Shown one piece after another: positions 26,327-34,541 of a stretch of 64,000 nt of DNA. The first letter of the stretch is position 1. Every line of letters starts with the position of its first letter. A program made the translations under genes and the position numbers. This stretch comes from Virgibacillus sp. NKC19-3 (GTDB taxonomy: Bacteria > Bacillota > Bacilli > Bacillales > Amphibacillaceae), in assembly GCF_019837165.1 (NCBI RefSeq), contig NZ_JAGYHC010000001.1:372001-436000 (forward strand). Reading direction: 5' to 3'. The notes under the pieces are model-generated. The model ran no database searches. It saw nothing but the letters and a program-made list of their open reading frames with translations, and had not been told where the DNA came from.

Positions 26327-27223
26327 ATGAAAATATTAATTGAGGATACAATGGAACAATACGAAAAAATGTTTTCAATGGAAGAGGATAGAGAAAATTA
26401 TTTTCGTTATTCAATGATGAAACCCTTTGAGAAGATGTGGAATACGATTAATGTTCCATTAAAAGCGAAGCAACCTAACGGATATGATGTAATAATGGCT
26501 ACAACTATGCTTGGCTATCTTAAGGTATCGGAAACCCAAACGGGAAGAAACGCGTTAGAAAATCTAAAAGAAATTCAAGCCCTTCAAACAGTACAAAACA
26601 CTTTGAATCATTGTGTTGAATTTATGGAGGATAATCATTTACAAATAAATGCTGAAGCATTGAGATTTGGAATGTATATAGCGGATCCGAAAAAGCTGGA
26701 ATTACAGAAAGGTTATTGTGGATTTGGCGGGATTCCCGGATTTATTCAAGTGGCTATTTACCCCAATTCCTATAATATCCCTAAAATTCCTGCTGTAATT
26801 GCACATGAATTTCATCATAATATCCGGTTTTCCTATTTTGATTGGGATCATGGGAACGTTACTGTCGGTGACTACCTAATCATAGAAGGGTTAGCAGAAT
26901 CATTTGCAAAAGAGCTTTATGGAGAAGACGTTTTAGGACCTTGGGTTACCAGCATGGATAAAGAGGAATTAGCGTATTCCATCGAAATTATTGGAGAAGC
27001 TCTTAATGTAGGAGGGTTTGCGGAAGTGAGCAGCTATATGTTTGGTGATGAAATTGCAGCACAAGAAGGGTATCAACCTGTAGGGCTTCCCTTCTGCGCT
27101 GGCTATGCAGTAGGATTCCAAGTGGTACAGTCTTTTATGAAAGAAAATAACATAGGAATTGCTGAATCTACTTTACTAGGAACAGATGACATCATTCATA
27201 ATTGCGGATTGTTCTCTAAATGA
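26327..27223 (+). CDS. DUF2268-family putative zinc metalloprotease (YjaZ-like)
   Basis: 298 residues from ATG 26327 (RBS AAAAGGTGG). The zinc-binding motif HEFHH (in IAHEFHHNIRFSYFDWD) is followed about 30 residues later by a Glu in IIEGLAESFA that could complete the site. No signal peptide or membrane helix; cytosolic. C-terminal GLPFCAGYAVGFQVVQSFM is typical of the family. Substrate unknown. The promoter carries the operator core of the TipAS-type MerR at 19943, so it is probably induced together with the ABC exporter in response to the same antibiotic-like ligand. Confidence 0.85.
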   Translation: MKILIEDTMEQYEKMFSMEEDRENYFRYSMMKPFEKMWNTINVPLKAKQPNGYDVIMATTMLGYLKVSETQTGRNALENLKEIQALQTVQNTLNHCVEFMEDNHLQINAEALRFGMYIADPKKLELQKGYCGFGGIPGFIQVAIYPNSYNIPKIPAVIAHEFHHNIRFSYFDWDHGNVTVGDYLIIEGLAESFAKELYGEDVLGPWVTSMDKEELAYSIEIIGEALNVGGFAEVSSYMFGDEIAAQEGYQPVGLPFCAGYAVGFQVVQSFMKENNIGIAESTLLGTDDIIHNCGLFSK

Positions 27224-27471
27224 AATGGATAATAGCTATATCGTAATGATATGGTGAAAAATAAATAGAATGTTAAAGAATACTTAAAGGAATTGGGAGG
27301 TCCATTCCAGGCCAAATGCTCATTTTTATTTGCTCAAACCCGAAAGTTCGTAGTATCCCGGCAAGCATGGAAATGATCGTACTAATAATTTTTGGGCATT
27401 CTAAAATTACGAGGAGATTTACTTAGGGGCCACCTTAATAACATGGTAAGTAGCACCTATTACTTGAAATT

Positions 27472-27518
27472 AAATGACATGTCATCTAATATTATGTTTA
27501 ATAGATGATGTGTCATTT
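27472..27518. promoter_or_regulatory. 17-bp imperfect inverted repeat, probable MarR operator
   Basis: AAATGACATGTCATCTA and TAGATGATGTGTCATTT are complementary at 15 of 17 positions and lie directly before the RBS of the lactonase-marR-SRPBCC operon. AAATGACA half-sites suit autoregulation by the MarR protein encoded second. The rest of 27224-27471 holds nothing recognisable. Confidence 0.6.
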
Positions 27519-27539
27519 AATTTGTGAGGAGGTTATTAA

Positions 27540-28343
27540 GTGAAAGTACATATATTGCATACGGGTAAAGTTCTTATTGATCGTGCTTTAGCTTATAAAG
27601 AATGGAGTGCTCATCCAGCTCCATATACAGGTTGGTTGAGGGGAAAAAAGAAGAAAATGTGGGTACCTGTGTCCTCTTATTTGATTGAGCATCCAAAAGG
27701 TTTAATTTTGGTGGATACAGGTTGGCATGAAGAAATGAGATTGAATCAACGAAAACATCTGGGGAAATTTACTTATTCTATGTTTAAAGGAGAACTTCTG
27801 GAAGGCGAATCAATAGCTGAACAGCTTCATTGTTTAGGAGTTAAAAGTGAGGATTTAGACTTTGTTATTCTATCGCACTTGCATTCCGATCATGTTAGTG
27901 GCTTAAGGCATGTACAGGATGCCAAGAAAATTCTTACTAGTGAAATTGAATGGAAGGCTGCTCAAAGAAAGATAGGTTACATAAAATCCATGTGGGATAA
28001 TATTTCAATTGACACTTTTAAACTAATGGATATACCATATGGGCCTTATAAAAAAGGATATGATTTATTTGGTGACAAAACGTTATATTTAGTTTATACA
28101 CCTGGCCATAGTGACGGGATGGTTTCTATTTTAGTTAAAATGAAGAATGGGTGGCTAGTTTTAGCGAGCGATGTGGGTTATTCAGAAAAATCTTGGAGGG
28201 AAATGATATTACCAGGAATAACAACAAATAGAAAGGAGGCCTACCATTCTTTGAAGTGGTTGAAAGCTTTTTCGGCTGAAAGAGACTGCATTGGGGTCGT
28301 TGCAAATCATGATTCAAAAATAAAATCTACAATTATAGAATAA
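27540..28343 (+). CDS. MBL-fold hydrolase, N-acyl-homoserine-lactonase-like
   Basis: 267 residues from GTG, with RBS GAGGAGG. Metallo-beta-lactamase fold with the dinuclear zinc motif HLHSDH (in FVILSHLHSDHVSGL), the later His in TPGHSDGM and Asp in LASDVG. The N-terminal VPVSSYLIEHPKGLILVDTG is typical of the AttM/AiiA lactonase branch. It may hydrolyse acyl-homoserine lactones or other lactones; substrate specificity cannot be read from sequence. First gene of a three-gene operon with a MarR regulator and an SRPBCC protein, behind a palindromic operator. Confidence 0.87.
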   Translation: MKVHILHTGKVLIDRALAYKEWSAHPAPYTGWLRGKKKKMWVPVSSYLIEHPKGLILVDTGWHEEMRLNQRKHLGKFTYSMFKGELLEGESIAEQLHCLGVKSEDLDFVILSHLHSDHVSGLRHVQDAKKILTSEIEWKAAQRKIGYIKSMWDNISIDTFKLMDIPYGPYKKGYDLFGDKTLYLVYTPGHSDGMVSILVKMKNGWLVLASDVGYSEKSWREMILPGITTNRKEAYHSLKWLKAFSAERDCIGVVANHDSKIKSTIIE

Positions 28344-28356
28344 GGAGAAAAAATAA

Positions 28357-28830
28357 ATGGAAAAAAACTTAAAAGAGGCTGAAAAATTCAGATATCTCAT
28401 CTTAGCAGTACAGAGACAAGGAAACAAACTTTTCAAGGAGTACCTCAAAGAAATAGGAGTTACACCTTCTCAGGCGGAAGTAATAAGTATCTTAAAAAAT
28501 AAAGAAAATATGACTCTAAAGGATTTAGGCAGATTGTTAATATGTGAGGAAGGAAGCCCTTCAAGATTAGTTGAGAGAATGGTCAAAGATCAACTCATAG
28601 AACGAGTTAGAGATGAAAATGATTCTCGCTTTATTAGACTAGTACTTACATCTTTAGGGCATGAAAAATATTCGTTGATCATTAAGGCGGAAGCTAATAT
28701 GTATACGCTGCTTCAGCAGATTTATACAAAAGATGAATTGCAGGTATCAAACCAAATTTTGAGTAAATTATTAATAGATACTCCATTTGAACAGAAATTT
28801 GAAGAACGGGGCTATAATATAAATGAGTGA
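28357..28830 (+). CDS. MarR-family transcriptional regulator
   Basis: 157 residues, winged helix-turn-helix: VTPSQAEVISILKNKENMTL, then KDLGRLLICEEGSPSRLVER as recognition helix region, wing VRDENDSRFIRLVLT. It starts 13 bases after the lactonase gene (RBS AAGGAG). Such dimeric repressors release DNA on binding phenolic or lipophilic ligands; the inverted repeat at 27472 is the likely target. Confidence 0.9.
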   Translation: MEKNLKEAEKFRYLILAVQRQGNKLFKEYLKEIGVTPSQAEVISILKNKENMTLKDLGRLLICEEGSPSRLVERMVKDQLIERVRDENDSRFIRLVLTSLGHEKYSLIIKAEANMYTLLQQIYTKDELQVSNQILSKLLIDTPFEQKFEERGYNINE

Positions 28831-28869
28831 CATCTTCTATACTCACGCTTCAAAAAGGGAGGAAGTTTA

Positions 28870-29316
28870 ATGATTGGATTTAGTAATACATTGACGATTG
28901 CATCTGATGCAAAAGGCGTATTCCAATATCTTGCAAACATTGAAAATTTCACTGTATGGAATTATGCAGTTACAGAAATAACAAAAATAGAGTCAAAAAA
29001 CAATATAGTTGGTTCCAACTATCATCTATTAAGAAATACAGGGTTACAATCATTTGAAGAAATAGAAATTATTGAATGTCGACCAAGTGAAAAATTAGTA
29101 TTTGAAGCATCTGGAAATATCTTTTCTTATACGATGGCATATGAATTAGAACAGCAAAACCAAAAAACATTGTTAATCAATAAGGTAGAAATGAAGTCAT
29201 CAGTCCGGAATAGAATAATAATAAAAATGATGCAAAACAATATAAAGAAATCTGTAAGTAAGAACTTATATGTATTGAAAAGTATTCTTGATAAGAGAGG
29301 GAATGTATTAGTCTAA
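28870..29316 (+). CDS. SRPBCC-family (START-like) protein
   Basis: 148 residues: ITIASDAKGVFQYLANIENF and VWNYAVTEITKIES at the start, a helix-grip fold pattern, and a long C-terminal helix. It is of the polyketide-cyclase/dehydratase type that binds hydrophobic ligands. RBS GGGAGG. Third gene of the lactonase operon, 39 bases after marR. The 286 bases after it hold no complete gene, only a possible basic C-terminal peptide remnant near 29360-29440. Confidence 0.85.
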   Translation: MIGFSNTLTIASDAKGVFQYLANIENFTVWNYAVTEITKIESKNNIVGSNYHLLRNTGLQSFEEIEIIECRPSEKLVFEASGNIFSYTMAYELEQQNQKTLLINKVEMKSSVRNRIIIKMMQNNIKKSVSKNLYVLKSILDKRGNVLV

Positions 29317-29602
29317 ATTACACATATTCGGCTTTTAGTTGATACTGTATCGTATTGCTTAGGAAATGGGTTGGAGCAGCAGAAGATAAAATGAAAAAGG
29401 CAATGAAAACCATTATCATAACCCCCATTATTTTAAAATAAAGGCATTTTTTTAAATTATATTATGGCCTATGGGCATTTTCAATCAATATTGTTCGCTT
29501 TTTATAATTATGGTCATTACTTTATGAATATAACCCTTGATCATTGAAATGATATGGTGATACCTTGTTTTCGAGTGAAAATGAATCCAATCTTATAAAA
29601 GG

Positions 29603-30541
29603 ATGATGACAATGATACCAGCGCAACCAGTGATAACCCGGAAAAGCATTCTTACGTTATTACGTCTTGTTGCTGTTGTGTTTTCTAGTATAGCAGCCAT
29701 TTTATCGACCGTATTGCCGCTTTTATTTTATACGAATTTGTCAGCAGGTGCTGTGGTGGCTGTTGCTTCTATATTATTCATGGGTGCTGTGTGTATTCAT
29801 GGCATGCTGACCCATACCTTGAATGATATTGCTGATTATCAATCGGGAACAGACCAATATAGTCCCGGTATTCTTTCGGGAGGAAGCGGCGTATTAAAGA
29901 CAGGTACAATGTCAGTAAGGATGTTGAAGCAATTAGGTATTTGGATGACGGCTGTCTTATTTATCATCGCTTTATTATTTGCTTTTCTCGGACTTGCAGA
30001 ATTTGCTGTATTAACCTTTGTTGGAATCTGGGGAGCGATATCGTACTCGATAAAGCCATTCCAATTCGCTTACTATCCGTTTGTGGGGGAGTGGCTCAGT
30101 TTATTTCCAACGATGCTGGCACTCGGGATTGCTGCCCCCTGGATTTTGCTTGGACAAGTACCCATTTGGGCATGGCAAAATGCACTTATTAACGCAATTT
30201 GGTGTATGGCCTGGGTAATGGTTCATCATATTCCAGATCGACATGCGGATCGAAACGCAGTGCCCGTAAAGCAAACGACCGTTGTGTGGACAGAGAATAA
30301 GTTTGGAGCAAAAGGCGTTAAACTACCTGCCATGGTTTATTTTATCTTTGTTGGTTTGCTGCTTTTTTGGATGGTTTGGACGCGTCCGGTTGGAGCAATG
30401 GGAGCCGGGGTTTTCTTGTTTTATGCAATTTATCTCGTTATCAAAATGGATATGGACGATGTGGAGAATGTAACAGATCATGAGAAAAAGTTGCTCTTTC
30501 TGGCTTTTGGGACAGCTATATGGCTGGGGGTTCTTGTTTAA
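29603..30541 (+). CDS. UbiA-family membrane prenyltransferase
   Basis: 312 residues, eight to nine membrane helices. First Asp-rich motif NDIADYQSGTD (the family NDxxDxxxD) at about residue 75 and second motif DRHADR at about 213; both bind Mg-prenyl-diphosphate. Substrates may be menaquinone, heme O or another aromatic acceptor; it is not next to menaquinone genes, and the second motif is short, so specificity is open. Start is ATG 29603 or 29612 (RBS AAAGGATGATG). Confidence 0.85.
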   Translation: MMTMIPAQPVITRKSILTLLRLVAVVFSSIAAILSTVLPLLFYTNLSAGAVVAVASILFMGAVCIHGMLTHTLNDIADYQSGTDQYSPGILSGGSGVLKTGTMSVRMLKQLGIWMTAVLFIIALLFAFLGLAEFAVLTFVGIWGAISYSIKPFQFAYYPFVGEWLSLFPTMLALGIAAPWILLGQVPIWAWQNALINAIWCMAWVMVHHIPDRHADRNAVPVKQTTVVWTENKFGAKGVKLPAMVYFIFVGLLLFWMVWTRPVGAMGAGVFLFYAIYLVIKMDMDDVENVTDHEKKLLFLAFGTAIWLGVLV

Positions 30542-30793
30542 AAGAGAAATGATATTCCATCGCATGTTAAAGTTAGATGATTTAACTTTCTTGATTTGGC
30601 GAATCAGCTTATAAAAGTACGTATCCAACCTTGGGCGGATCCTGAATATAGGTAAGAGATTATTTGAAAGCGAATTATTGTTTTCATCCGCAAAAGAACC
30701 AGATGATTGAAAGCCATGATAAAGCGAACAGGATATTAAAAATTTCTGTCGAACTTATATTATGCAGCAAAATTCATGGGGAGGTTGATGGGT

Positions 30794-31138
30794 ATGAGTA
30801 TGTTGGAAAGTGTTGACACGGTTTGCCTTGGTGTGAGTAATATTATGAAAGCTAAACAATGGTATAGTGAAAAGCTTGGCTTAAAAGTTGTTTTTCAGGA
30901 ACATAATTACGCAGTTTTGAGCTTGGGTGATTCGAGTATTCCTTTGACCATTGAAGAAAAAGAAGTAGTATCTAACAATGCAATATATCCAATTTTTTAT
31001 ACATCAAATATTGAGGAAACGCATCAGAACTTATCTGAAAAAGGGGTAAAATTGACGGAGATTGTTAGCGAGGGATCAAATACATTTTTCGATGTTTTTG
31101 ATCTTGATGGGAATAAAATGCAAGTTTGCTTTTATTGA
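30794..31138 (+). CDS. VOC-family (glyoxalase/bleomycin-resistance-like) protein
   Basis: 114 residues from ATG 30794, chosen because GGGGAGG ends 9 bases before it; in-frame ATGs at 30776 and 30788 overlap or touch that RBS. Single beta-alpha-beta-beta-beta pair: VDTVCLGVSNIMKAKQWYSE, KLGLKVVF, and FFDVFDLDGNKMQVCF with the usual terminal metal Glu position replaced by Gln. A small-molecule binding or detoxification role is possible. Confidence 0.82.
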   Translation: MSMLESVDTVCLGVSNIMKAKQWYSEKLGLKVVFQEHNYAVLSLGDSSIPLTIEEKEVVSNNAIYPIFYTSNIEETHQNLSEKGVKLTEIVSEGSNTFFDVFDLDGNKMQVCFY

Positions 31139-31238
31139 AATTGGCAAAACAGTTGTTTTTCCATAAACGAAGTGCAAATCAGGAATCCGTATTAACCCTC
31201 AAACATAAGAGCCATTTAGCAAGTGAGGAGGATGGTTG

Positions 31239-31904
31239 ATGTATGGACTGACTGGTCAATATTGGTCGCAAAGGATAACGATTGTGGCAAGCGAGTGTAT
31301 TTTTCTTGTATTTGTGTATTGGTTTTTATTTCTGAACGGGAATGAAATCTTTCATTTGCCGGGTGGGAATCTTCACCGAAAGATATTGTTGTTCGGTTTT
31401 TGTCTGGTTATCTTTGTCCGCATGAGTTTTATGGTCCTTTATTTATTGAAAAGGGGGGTAACCTGGAAGGAAACTGTCACAGTTTCTTTGGCATTTGCGT
31501 TATATTATATTGGATTTTCGATGCTGGGTGCTGTCCGGAATATTCCGTTGGATTGGCTAGATGGAATCGCTGTTTTCCTATTTTTGGCGGGATCAGTGAT
31601 TAATACATTGGCTGAACTATTGCGAGATCAATGGAAAAAAGACGAGCAACATAAGGGTAAGCTCTACACCGGGGGCTTATTCAAGTATGCGGTTCACATC
31701 AATTATTTCGGGGATGTGGTCTGGGTGATTGGTTTTGCCTTGTTAACGAGAAATTTATGGTCCGGGATAATACCCATATTTCTGATTATAATGTTTGTTT
31801 TTTTTAATATTCCCGAACATGATCGGTATTTAAGGGACAAGTACGGGGAGGCATTCAAGGAATATGAGAAGAAGACAAAGAAATTGATTCCTTTTATTTA
31901 TTGA
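31239..31904 (+). CDS. DUF1295/isoprenylcysteine-methyltransferase-like membrane protein
   Basis: 221 residues from ATG 31239 (RBS GAGGAGG). Five to six membrane helices. The C-terminal part carries the SAM-binding pattern of the ICMT/steroid-reductase-like family: LYTGGLFKYAVHINYFGDVV, then IPEHDRYLRDKYGEAFKEYEK. The acceptor is unknown. Confidence 0.82.
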   Translation: MYGLTGQYWSQRITIVASECIFLVFVYWFLFLNGNEIFHLPGGNLHRKILLFGFCLVIFVRMSFMVLYLLKRGVTWKETVTVSLAFALYYIGFSMLGAVRNIPLDWLDGIAVFLFLAGSVINTLAELLRDQWKKDEQHKGKLYTGGLFKYAVHINYFGDVVWVIGFALLTRNLWSGIIPIFLIIMFVFFNIPEHDRYLRDKYGEAFKEYEKKTKKLIPFIY

Positions 31905-31954
31905 ATGATGGAACAAAGTGACAACCTAAGAATGGAAAGACAAGGGACGAATCG

Positions 31955-32265
31955 ATGAGTATGGGAGCTTGGATTGCTATAGGCATTGCCATATCAGCTT
32001 CATTAGGATAAATTTGTATAACGTTAGGAGGCTCACATCTTATAACATTTAAGTCTTATGAACAACAGAGCCAAGAAGAATGGGACGAGATGTCAAAAGA
32101 AGAACAACAAGACTTGTTGGAATATGCTAAAGGTGAATATGGGGATGCAGTGGAATTACAAATCAATATTGAATATTATTACATTCCTTTTTGTAATGAT
32201 GAAGAGTTTTGGGAATTTCAGGATAAGGTAAATACATTAAAAACATATTTAGAAACAAATAAAAT
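31955..32265 (+). pseudogene. 5' part of an interrupted gene (TM peptide plus acidic domain)
   Basis: From ATG 31955 the frame reads MSMGAWIAIGIAISASLG, an in-frame TAA at 32009, then ICITLGGSHLITFKSYEQQS and a Glu-rich segment ending INIEYYYIPFCNDEEFWEFQ and TYLETNK, where an IS1182-type end begins at 32266. The open frame continues to 32386 only by reading the IS terminus. The region after the IS (33273-33812) has matching character (Asn/Glu/Tyr-rich, AT-rich) and can be joined in frame if a 5- or 8-bp target duplication is removed. Original product probably a HEPN protein. Confidence 0.55.
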
Positions 32266-33272
32266 GGAGCTGTCGCAAAATGCATATTATGCATTTGCTG
32301 ACAGCTCTTTTTTCTATATGAGATTGCTCATTTTAAGATTCATTATTTTATTTTTGGTGATAAAAGGAAAATTGGTAGATTTTTAACGCACTTAAATAAG
32401 CCTCGCCTTAAAAAATTTTTTAAGCTGTCTTTAATGGATGATAATAGAGGTTTAGGCGATCAGCTTGGATTTTCGTATGTATTTTATTAAGATTATAACC
32501 AAATGCCAGAATCAAAAGCTCGTTTTTCACGTTGTTTGTTCCTCGTGTACGAAACTTCTTCAGATGATAATCTTCATAGGGACTTGTGAAGAGCTGACAG
32601 TACGTCGTATTGATCTGTTCCAGAAGGGCTTGCCATTTGGCGTACATCTTAGCTTCATGTTTGGTGATTGCCTTTTTCCATACGAAAGAATACCGATTGG
32701 CATACGCTTCGATTTTTGTGCCATCGATATAGAATGTTTCTCTGGTAATGGCTTTTTGTTCGTAGAGCCACACGACTTGTTGGAAGAAGAGCTGTTCCAT
32801 CACGGTATCGGTCAGATATTTTTGCTTGAATCGACTGATGGTCGCATGGTCAGGTGCTGCATACCCTGAAGAAGCCAACGAAAATTGATATCCCGGCGGC
32901 AAGCTTTTTCGATCTCCCGGGAAGAATAGATTTTTTGCGAAGCTGCGTAGGTGATGACCTTAAATAGAATGACTGGATCAACTGCCGGTTTTCTCCCTTT
33001 GGAAGCGTATGCCTGTAATAGTTCTCTATAATCCATCCTTTCACATAAGAGGCAGTGGAGTCGGACCGAATCATCCATTGGAATCATTTCTTCTACATCC
33101 ATCGGTAAATATAATTGATAATTTGCTGCAGTTTGCGTATACTGGGGTTGTATTATTGTTTTATTAGTCATAAATTAATAATACATGAGAGCAGACCCTT
33201 TGTGGTCTGTTTTTTTGTGTATACACAAAAAAAGCTGTTGCACAATCAGTTACTTGATTGTGCAACAGCCCC
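32266..33272 (-). mobile_element. Internally deleted IS1182-family element
   Basis: Ends: GGAGCTGTCGCAAAAT (32266-32281) on the left and, inverted, GGGGCTGTTGCACAAT (33272-33257) on the right, matching at 13 of 16. Each end forms a hairpin followed inward by a T tract (32267-32313 and 33234-33269), a known feature of this family. It encloses a truncated, frameshifted transposase. Total 1007 bp against roughly 1.6-1.9 kb for complete members. No clear target duplication was seen. Confidence 0.75.
32420..33171 (-). pseudogene. IS1182-family transposase, frameshifted and internally deleted
   Basis: The N-terminal part (33171 down to about 32860) reads YQLYLPMDVEEMIPMDDSVR ... FKVITYAASQKIYSSREIEK, the DUF772 domain of IS1182 transposases. 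It then shifts frame, continuing PDHATISRFKQKYLTDTVME and FYIDGTKIEAYANRYSFVWK (first DDE Asp in IDGTK). After KWQALLEQINTTYCQLFTS a large internal deletion joins directly to the C-terminal KFRTRGTNNVKNELLILAFG. Inactive, though it could be mobilised in trans if the ends are intact. Confidence 0.88.
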
Positions 33273-33812
33273 TTTATAAATGAAACTGAAGGGAAATTAA
33301 ACACTGTTAATTTTTCTAATACTTCGACTGAATACGAGGATGCACAATTTGATGCATATTGGAGCATAAATAAATACTTTGATGAATACTTCTATATGTC
33401 CATTAATGCGCTTTTATTTAGTCTTTTGGAAAGCACGTTGAATAACATAGCAAATGCAGTTGCACGAAGGGAAAATAAAAAAATGATTTTAGGAAAGGAG
33501 AACATTCCTTATATTAACAAGTATCTATTCTTTATACAAGGAGAACTTAATATAAAATTTGAAGATGAACTTTGGGATAAGCTTAATATGATTAGAAAAG
33601 TAAGGAATAAGATGATTCATACTTTAGGAAATGATATCCGACCGTTTATGAATGAAAAGTTGAAGTCTTTGTTATCTTTTGATTCAGTTAACACGAATGG
33701 TAAACTTGATTATGATTTTACAGTAAGAACGTTTAGTACAGTTTGTGAAATTATTAAATTAGTCGAAAAGGGATTTATTAAAAAATATCCAGAAAGTAGA
33801 GTTTTTAAATAG
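33273..33812 (+). pseudogene. HEPN-domain protein, N-terminus displaced by IS insertion
   Basis: About 180 residues, all-helical, with DAYWSINKYFDEYFYMSINA and a C-terminal RKVRNKMIHTLGND that carries the RNxxxH (R-x4-H) signature of HEPN ribonuclease-type domains. The frame enters from the IS terminus (TTG 33258 lies inside the inverted repeat), so this is the 3' part of a gene whose 5' part is at 31955-32265. HEPN proteins act as RNases in toxin-antitoxin and anti-phage systems; no nucleotidyltransferase (MNT) partner is visible here. Confidence 0.6.
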
Positions 33813-33861
33813 CATATGCTTCGTTCATTCTTGCTATAAGAAAAAATACTATGTTAGTATT

Positions 33862-33876
33862 TATAATGAACGTTAT
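33862..33876 (+). promoter_or_regulatory. Shared operator/-10 of tetR
   Basis: TATAATGAACGTTAT; the identical 15 bases occur at 34507-34521 before the MFS gene. The core AACGTT is palindromic and overlaps the -10 box, suiting repression by the TetR protein. Confidence 0.65.
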
Positions 33877-33892
33877 ATATGGAGGTTGTTAT

Positions 33893-34450
33893 ATGACAAA
33901 ATCACAGAAGAAAGAAGATATCATGAACACAGCTGAAACGTTATTTTATCAACATGGTTTTCACGCTATTGGTGTAAAAAATATGTTGGAGCAAGCGGGA
34001 GTAGCAACAATGACCATGTACTATCATTTCAAATCGAAGGAAGATCTAATCCAAGAAATATTAAAGCAAAGAGAAAAACAATATTTTCAAATGTTGGAAG
34101 CTACAGTTGATATGGATCATGGCGTCAATCTATACGTAGAATCGTTAATGACAGGACACCTTGATTGGATAGAAATGGATGGTTCCAATGGTTGTTTATT
34201 CTTAAGGGCGAAGCAGGAATACGAAGGTATAAACGAAGAAATTGCCTCTCTAAGTAGAGAACATAAGAAAAGACTTTTAACTAAAATAGAAAATGATCTG
34301 GAGCTTCTTCATGGTCCTGAACCTCTTAGTATGCAAATATCTATGATACTAGAGGGATTAACATCGATGGCCCAAATACTTGAGTTAGATAAGGTGAAAA
34401 ATACGGCGTTTGATTTAGCGAAACGTATCCAGCTTCCGAATAATGTATAG
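33893..34450 (+). CDS. TetR-family repressor
   Basis: 185 residues from ATG 33893 (RBS TGGAGG; the upstream in-frame ATG lies before the operator). Helix-turn-helix IMNTAETLFYQHGFHAIGVK, then LEQAGVATMTMYYHFKSKED. The C-terminal domain (DWIEMDGSNGCLFLRAKQEY) is of the TetR_C type common next to transporters. It lies 91 bases before an MFS gene and shares its operator, so it most likely represses itself and the transporter. Confidence 0.9.
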   Translation: MTKSQKKEDIMNTAETLFYQHGFHAIGVKNMLEQAGVATMTMYYHFKSKEDLIQEILKQREKQYFQMLEATVDMDHGVNLYVESLMTGHLDWIEMDGSNGCLFLRAKQEYEGINEEIASLSREHKKRLLTKIENDLELLHGPEPLSMQISMILEGLTSMAQILELDKVKNTAFDLAKRIQLPNNV

Positions 34451-34506
34451 GGAGAGAATAATGTCAGGAAATCCTTACATTTCTCTCTTCATTTTTTCTT
34501 AATTAT

Positions 34507-34521
34507 TATAATGAACGTTAT
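34507..34521 (+). promoter_or_regulatory. Shared operator/-10 of the MFS gene
   Basis: Exact second copy of TATAATGAACGTTAT, 20 bases before the MFS start codon. Confidence 0.65.
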
Positions 34522-34541
34522 GTATAAAAAGGAGTGCGATT

